This document shows, one piece after another, positions 4,622 through 7,112 of a DNA stretch of 7,112 bases. The notes under the pieces were generated by a model, which ran no database searches, was not told where the DNA came from, and worked only from the letters and a program-made list of their open reading frames with translations. Source of the DNA: Draconibacterium sp. (GTDB lineage Bacteria > Bacteroidota > Bacteroidia > Bacteroidales > Prolixibacteraceae); contig WGCT01000074.1 of assembly GCA_015493625.1 (NCBI GenBank), positions 1 to 7,112 on the forward strand, in the 5' to 3' direction. The position numbers and the translations under genes are program-made. Each line of letters starts with the position of its first letter. Position 1 is the stretch's first letter.

Positions 4622-6879
4622 GCTTTATCCTCCTTATTTTCTTTATCTGGGTTTTCTAATATAAATGTCACAAAATTTCCTCGCATTCCGGTTCCTCCCA
4701 TAATGGGGTCCATAACCACTTTTGTAACTAATTCCGAGTCGCTGCCTCCTTTTCCGTAAGCACGCGTTAGTTTTTTGTTGGTGTGGCCAAAACCGTGTAC
4801 CATGTACACCGAATCCCATCGGATGCGTTCGGTAACACGTGCTTTTACGGGGAACGACGAGACTACTCCGTCTTGATTTTTCAACCAGATATATTGGTTG
4901 TTTTTTATCTCCCACAAATCGGCCACTTTGGGGTTAATCCACACACTGTTTTCGTCCATTAAATCCCATAAATTATGATTGTTCGATGTCCGGCTGAACG
5001 TGTGCATTGGTGCCCGGCCGTAATTTAACCGATAATAACCTTGTTCCGGCTCGGGGTGGTGTGTGTATTTAGGAATAGGATCGAATTCTTCATTCGCCAG
5101 TTCGGTCGAATAGAGTTCTATTTTTCCCGTATTTGTATTGAATTCAAAATCGGGCAATCCTTCGAGCCAAAAAAGGTCGTCGTATTCGCGTTTGAACTTT
5201 TTAACTCCTACTCGTTGCATCTCTTCTAACGACGATCCAACTTGCTTGAGTTGCCAATCGATTACATCTTCAATTTTATCCCACTTAAAATAGGTTTCGA
5301 GGCCAAGGCGTGACGCCAGATTTTTGGCAATCCACCAGTTGGGTTTCGAGTCGTATTTGGGTTGAACTGCCGGCATGCGCAAGGCAAGCGCAGGTTCGCG
5401 GTGTGGCGATGTTCGAACAAAATCGTACCGTTCTAAATAGGTACATTCGGGTAATACAACATCGGCATAACCGGTTATGTCCATCGGCATGGTATCGATA
5501 ACGACCAGAAAATCGAGGTTACTTATCGCTTCAAGCGTTTTTCTTTGGTCGGGCAACGAAGCCATTAAGTTTGTTCCATAAACAATCCATCCCCGTAAAT
5601 GGCAATTTAAATCGGCATTCGGAATTGTTGCATCGCAAATTCCTGTTGATAGAACTTCGGTTACCAGATTGTATTTATTGTCGGGGTACGCATCTTTCCA
5701 CGACCGTGTAGGTTTTGGATAGGGTGGATGTGGAAACGTTGGAAGATGAACTTTTTCGGGATTGTAAAATCCTCCGCGCCGACCCCACGAACCCAACAGT
5801 GCATTTACAATTGCAATGGCTCTCGAGCGCTGTGTGTCGTCGCCGTACCAGGTTACGTGTCTTCCCGGATGTACTAAGGTACTTGGTGCTGCTGCTGCCA
5901 TTTCGCGTGCAGTAGCTCTTATTATATGTGGTTCGATGGTGGTAATTCCATAGGCCCACTCCGGTGTATTATTTTTTACATGTTCTTTTAGCTCATCGAA
6001 CCCAAAAGCATATTTCTCAATATAATCTTTATCGTAAAGTTCTTCGTTAATAATAACGTGAATCCAGGCTAAAAGCAGCGCAATGTCGGTGGCTGGTTTT
6101 ATGGGCAACCAATATTTCGAGTGCGAAGCCGCAGTGGAGAATCGCGGGTCGACAGTAATAATAGTTGCTTTGTTTTCGATGGCGTGTGACATCTCCTGTA
6201 TTTGGCCGTTGTGCATGTTTTCGCCAATGTGCGAGCCAATTAATACCAAACATTTTGTGTCGCGAATATCGGTGCGTTCGGGCGACATTACATCTTCGCC
6301 AAAAGTAGCTGTAAAAGCAACCTCGCGAGGTCCGCGGCACTGTGCAAACGACGGTGCTGTTATATTGGGTGTTCCAAAAGCTTTTACTAAATGCGTTAAC
6401 ATTTTTCCTCCCGAACCGTGCGAGAAAAGTGCCAAACACTCGGGGCCGTGCTCTTTTCGCAGTTTGTCCATTTTTTCGGCAACTAAATCTAACGCTTCAT
6501 CCCAACTTGCTTTTCGATAATACTGCGTACCATCGGCTTTAGTTTCTCTTATTAATGGAGTTTTTAACCGGTCTTCGTCGTAGTACATTCCAACGCCACC
6601 GGTGCCCCGCGGGCATAAACGTCCGTTGCAATGCGGGTCGTCGTTGTTGCCAATAATTTTCCTAATCTCTCCTTTCTTGTCAACATAGGTCCATCCGGCA
6701 CATTTCCAAAAACATACTTCGCAGTAGGTAGGATAGGGGGTGAGGTCTTCGTCGCTCACCGGTACTTGTTTGTCCGATTCAAAAAAACTGAATCCTTTTG
6801 CTCCGAGAGCACTAAACCCCAGCGCGGTTGCTCCGGCTCCCGCTGTTGAAATTTTAATAAAATCCCGTCTTGTTTTCAT
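4618..6879 (-). CDS. psrA: Polysulfide/thiosulfate reductase catalytic subunit PsrA/PhsA (bis-MGD molybdoenzyme)
   Basis: This 753-residue enzyme of the DMSO reductase family is close to the usual PsrA/PhsA length. A Tat signal is present: MKTRRDFIK at 1-9, then a hydrophobic region to about residue 30, so it acts outside the cytoplasmic membrane. Ligands for the first [4Fe-4S] cluster are Cys53, Cys56, Cys60 and Cys89 (in GRLCPRG). The molybdenum is probably bound by Cys181 (FAQCRGPRE), the ligand type found in PsrA, PhsA and the periplasmic nitrate and arsenate enzymes. VLPECTYLERYD (475-486) and a C-terminal dinucleotide-binding domain (about 610-745, ending GGTGMRGNFV) complete the fold. 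It is first in the operon, overlaps psrB by 4 nt, and has no clear Shine-Dalgarno. The likely reaction is reduction of polysulfide or thiosulfate to sulfide; arsenate or tetrathionate reductases are less likely alternatives given the sulfur-related neighbours. Confidence 0.92.
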   Translation of the reverse strand: MKTRRDFIKISTAGAGATALGFSALGAKGFSFFESDKQVPVSDEDLTPYPTYCEVCFWKCAGWTYVDKKGEIRKIIGNNDDPHCNGRLCPRGTGGVGMYYDEDRLKTPLIRETKADGTQYYRKASWDEALDLVAEKMDKLRKEHGPECLALFSHGSGGKMLTHLVKAFGTPNITAPSFAQCRGPREVAFTATFGEDVMSPERTDIRDTKCLVLIGSHIGENMHNGQIQEMSHAIENKATIITVDPRFSTAASHSKYWLPIKPATDIALLLAWIHVIINEELYDKDYIEKYAFGFDELKEHVKNNTPEWAYGITTIEPHIIRATAREMAAAAPSTLVHPGRHVTWYGDDTQRSRAIAIVNALLGSWGRRGGFYNPEKVHLPTFPHPPYPKPTRSWKDAYPDNKYNLVTEVLSTGICDATIPNADLNCHLRGWIVYGTNLMASLPDQRKTLEAISNLDFLVVIDTMPMDITGYADVVLPECTYLERYDFVRTSPHREPALALRMPAVQPKYDSKPNWWIAKNLASRLGLETYFKWDKIEDVIDWQLKQVGSSLEEMQRVGVKKFKREYDDLFWLEGLPDFEFNTNTGKIELYSTELANEEFDPIPKYTHHPEPEQGYYRLNYGRAPMHTFSRTSNNHNLWDLMDENSVWINPKVADLWEIKNNQYIWLKNQDGVVSSFPVKARVTERIRWDSVYMVHGFGHTNKKLTRAYGKGGSDSELVTKVVMDPIMGGTGMRGNFVTFILENPDKENKEDKA

Positions 6880-6978
6880 TCGCGAAAATTTAAGTTTTAC
6901 AAGCAGTAAGTTGTTTTATTTGTCAAATTCATATCGAAAAACAGAAAATGAAATTTTGTAATCAGCAACTTAATTTCT

Positions 6979-7004
6979 CATCTAATTAGTTAGATTTTTA
7001 GATG
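6979..7004 (-). repeat. Nested inverted repeat at the predicted 5' end of the psr mRNA
   Basis: CATCTAA (6979-6985) is complementary to TTAGATG (6998-7004). A second pairing, ATCTAA (6980-6985) with TTAGAT (6990-6995), competes for the same arm. TTAG occurs three times in the same direction. If transcription starts near 7005, this would be a hairpin right at the 5' end of the message, with two alternative folds. The remaining leader (6880-6978) is A/T-rich and shows nothing further that can be supported. Confidence 0.35.
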
Positions 7005-7015
7005 TTTGTAACAAA
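7005..7015. promoter_or_regulatory. Short palindrome TTTGTAACAAA overlapping the candidate -7 element
   Basis: There are 5-bp arms (TTTGT and ACAAA) around a single central A. It overlaps the TATATTTG promoter element and shares its core TGTAAC with the dyad at 7047-7069, so a regulator bound here could occlude the promoter. Confidence 0.3.
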
Positions 7016-7019
7016 TATA
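7012..7019 (-). promoter_or_regulatory. Candidate -7 promoter element of the psr operon
   Basis: Read on the minus strand, TATATTTG matches the Bacteroidota -7 consensus TAnnTTTG exactly. The nearest fit to the -33 TTTG element is TTTA at 7043-7040, 20 nt upstream, which is the right distance with one mismatch. Transcription would start near 7005 and give a 5' leader of about 125 nt before the psrA start codon at 6879. Confidence 0.5.
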
Positions 7020-7041
7020 AAAATGTATTTTGGAAATAATA

Positions 7042-7069
7042 AACGCTGTAACTATTTGAAAGCGTTACA
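7042..7069. promoter_or_regulatory. Overlapping dyad symmetries upstream of the psr promoter (candidate operator)
   Basis: Two inverted repeats interlock here. AACGCT (7042-7047) pairs with AGCGTT (7061-7066), and TGTAAC (7047-7052) pairs with GTTACA (7064-7069). The site overlaps or lies just upstream of the candidate -33 position, which would suit a regulator that activates or blocks transcription. A third TGTAAC occurs at 7007-7012. The regulator is unknown; a Crp/Fnr-type protein is one possibility but is not shown. Confidence 0.4.
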
Positions 7070-7112
7070 AATAAGACTTTTGTTCACTTTGTTTTGCGTA
7101 TTGTTTTTAATA

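Noticed and set aside
6083..6520. 145-codon open frame on the plus strand inside psrA
   Set aside because: It is antisense to the conserved PsrA coding region, matches no family I recognise, and is explained by the codon use of psrA.
4618..6879. Arsenate, tetrathionate or nitrate reductase catalytic subunit instead of PsrA/PhsA
   Set aside because: The Cys ligand type and length do not exclude all of these, but the NrfD anchor with four-cluster partner, rhodaneses and YeeE permeases point to a sulfur substrate.
1..7112. CRISPR array, insertion sequence, phage genes or toxin-antitoxin pair
   Set aside because: No regularly spaced repeats, transposase, phage protein or small paired genes were seen on either strand.

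Overview
The window suggests a member of the Bacteroidota, probably an anaerobic or facultative marine or sediment type. The evidence is moderately low G+C with A/T-rich gene leaders that lack Shine-Dalgarno sequences, a tRNA whose CCA end is not encoded, and a Bacteroidota-type TAnnTTTG promoter element ahead of the main operon. The exact genus cannot be read from the sequence.

Layout. Positions 1-107 hold a tRNA-His(GTG) gene and its intrinsic terminator. Positions 121-681 (+) encode MobA, which makes the bis-MGD form of the molybdenum cofactor. Everything from 678 to 6879 is on the minus strand and reads as one seven-gene operon, transcribed from right to left: psrA (Tat-exported molybdopterin catalytic subunit), psrB (four-cluster ferredoxin-like subunit), psrC (NrfD-type quinol-binding membrane subunit), two half-size YeeE/YedE sulfur-compound permeases, and two membrane-anchored rhodanese-like proteins. 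The gaps are a 4-nt overlap (psrA/psrB) and then 5-19 nt. Positions 6880-7112 are non-coding and hold the likely promoter and several inverted repeats.

How it fits together. PsrABC-type complexes take electrons from the menaquinol pool and reduce polysulfide or thiosulfate outside the cytoplasmic membrane. Rhodanese-like proteins bind and hand over sulfane sulfur; the Sud protein of Wolinella does this for its polysulfide reductase. YeeE/YedE proteins move thiosulfate-like sulfur compounds across the membrane. MobA next door supplies the cofactor that PsrA needs. The natural reading is a sulfur-compound respiration and trafficking unit. Sequence alone cannot decide between polysulfide, thiosulfate and another oxyanion as the substrate.

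Most unusual point. Both rhodanese-like proteins lack the catalytic cysteine at the usual place (Gly and Ser instead). Both end in the same lysine-rich tail, KKTKAASGGC, with a cysteine as the very last residue. The two tails differ only at three silent third-codon positions, while the rest of the two proteins has diverged widely. This points to selection on the tail itself and raises the possibility that a C-terminal swinging cysteine has replaced the normal active site. A perfect 12-bp inverted repeat inside the 3' end of mobA, just past the operon's last stop codon, is a second structure that the gene list does not explain.
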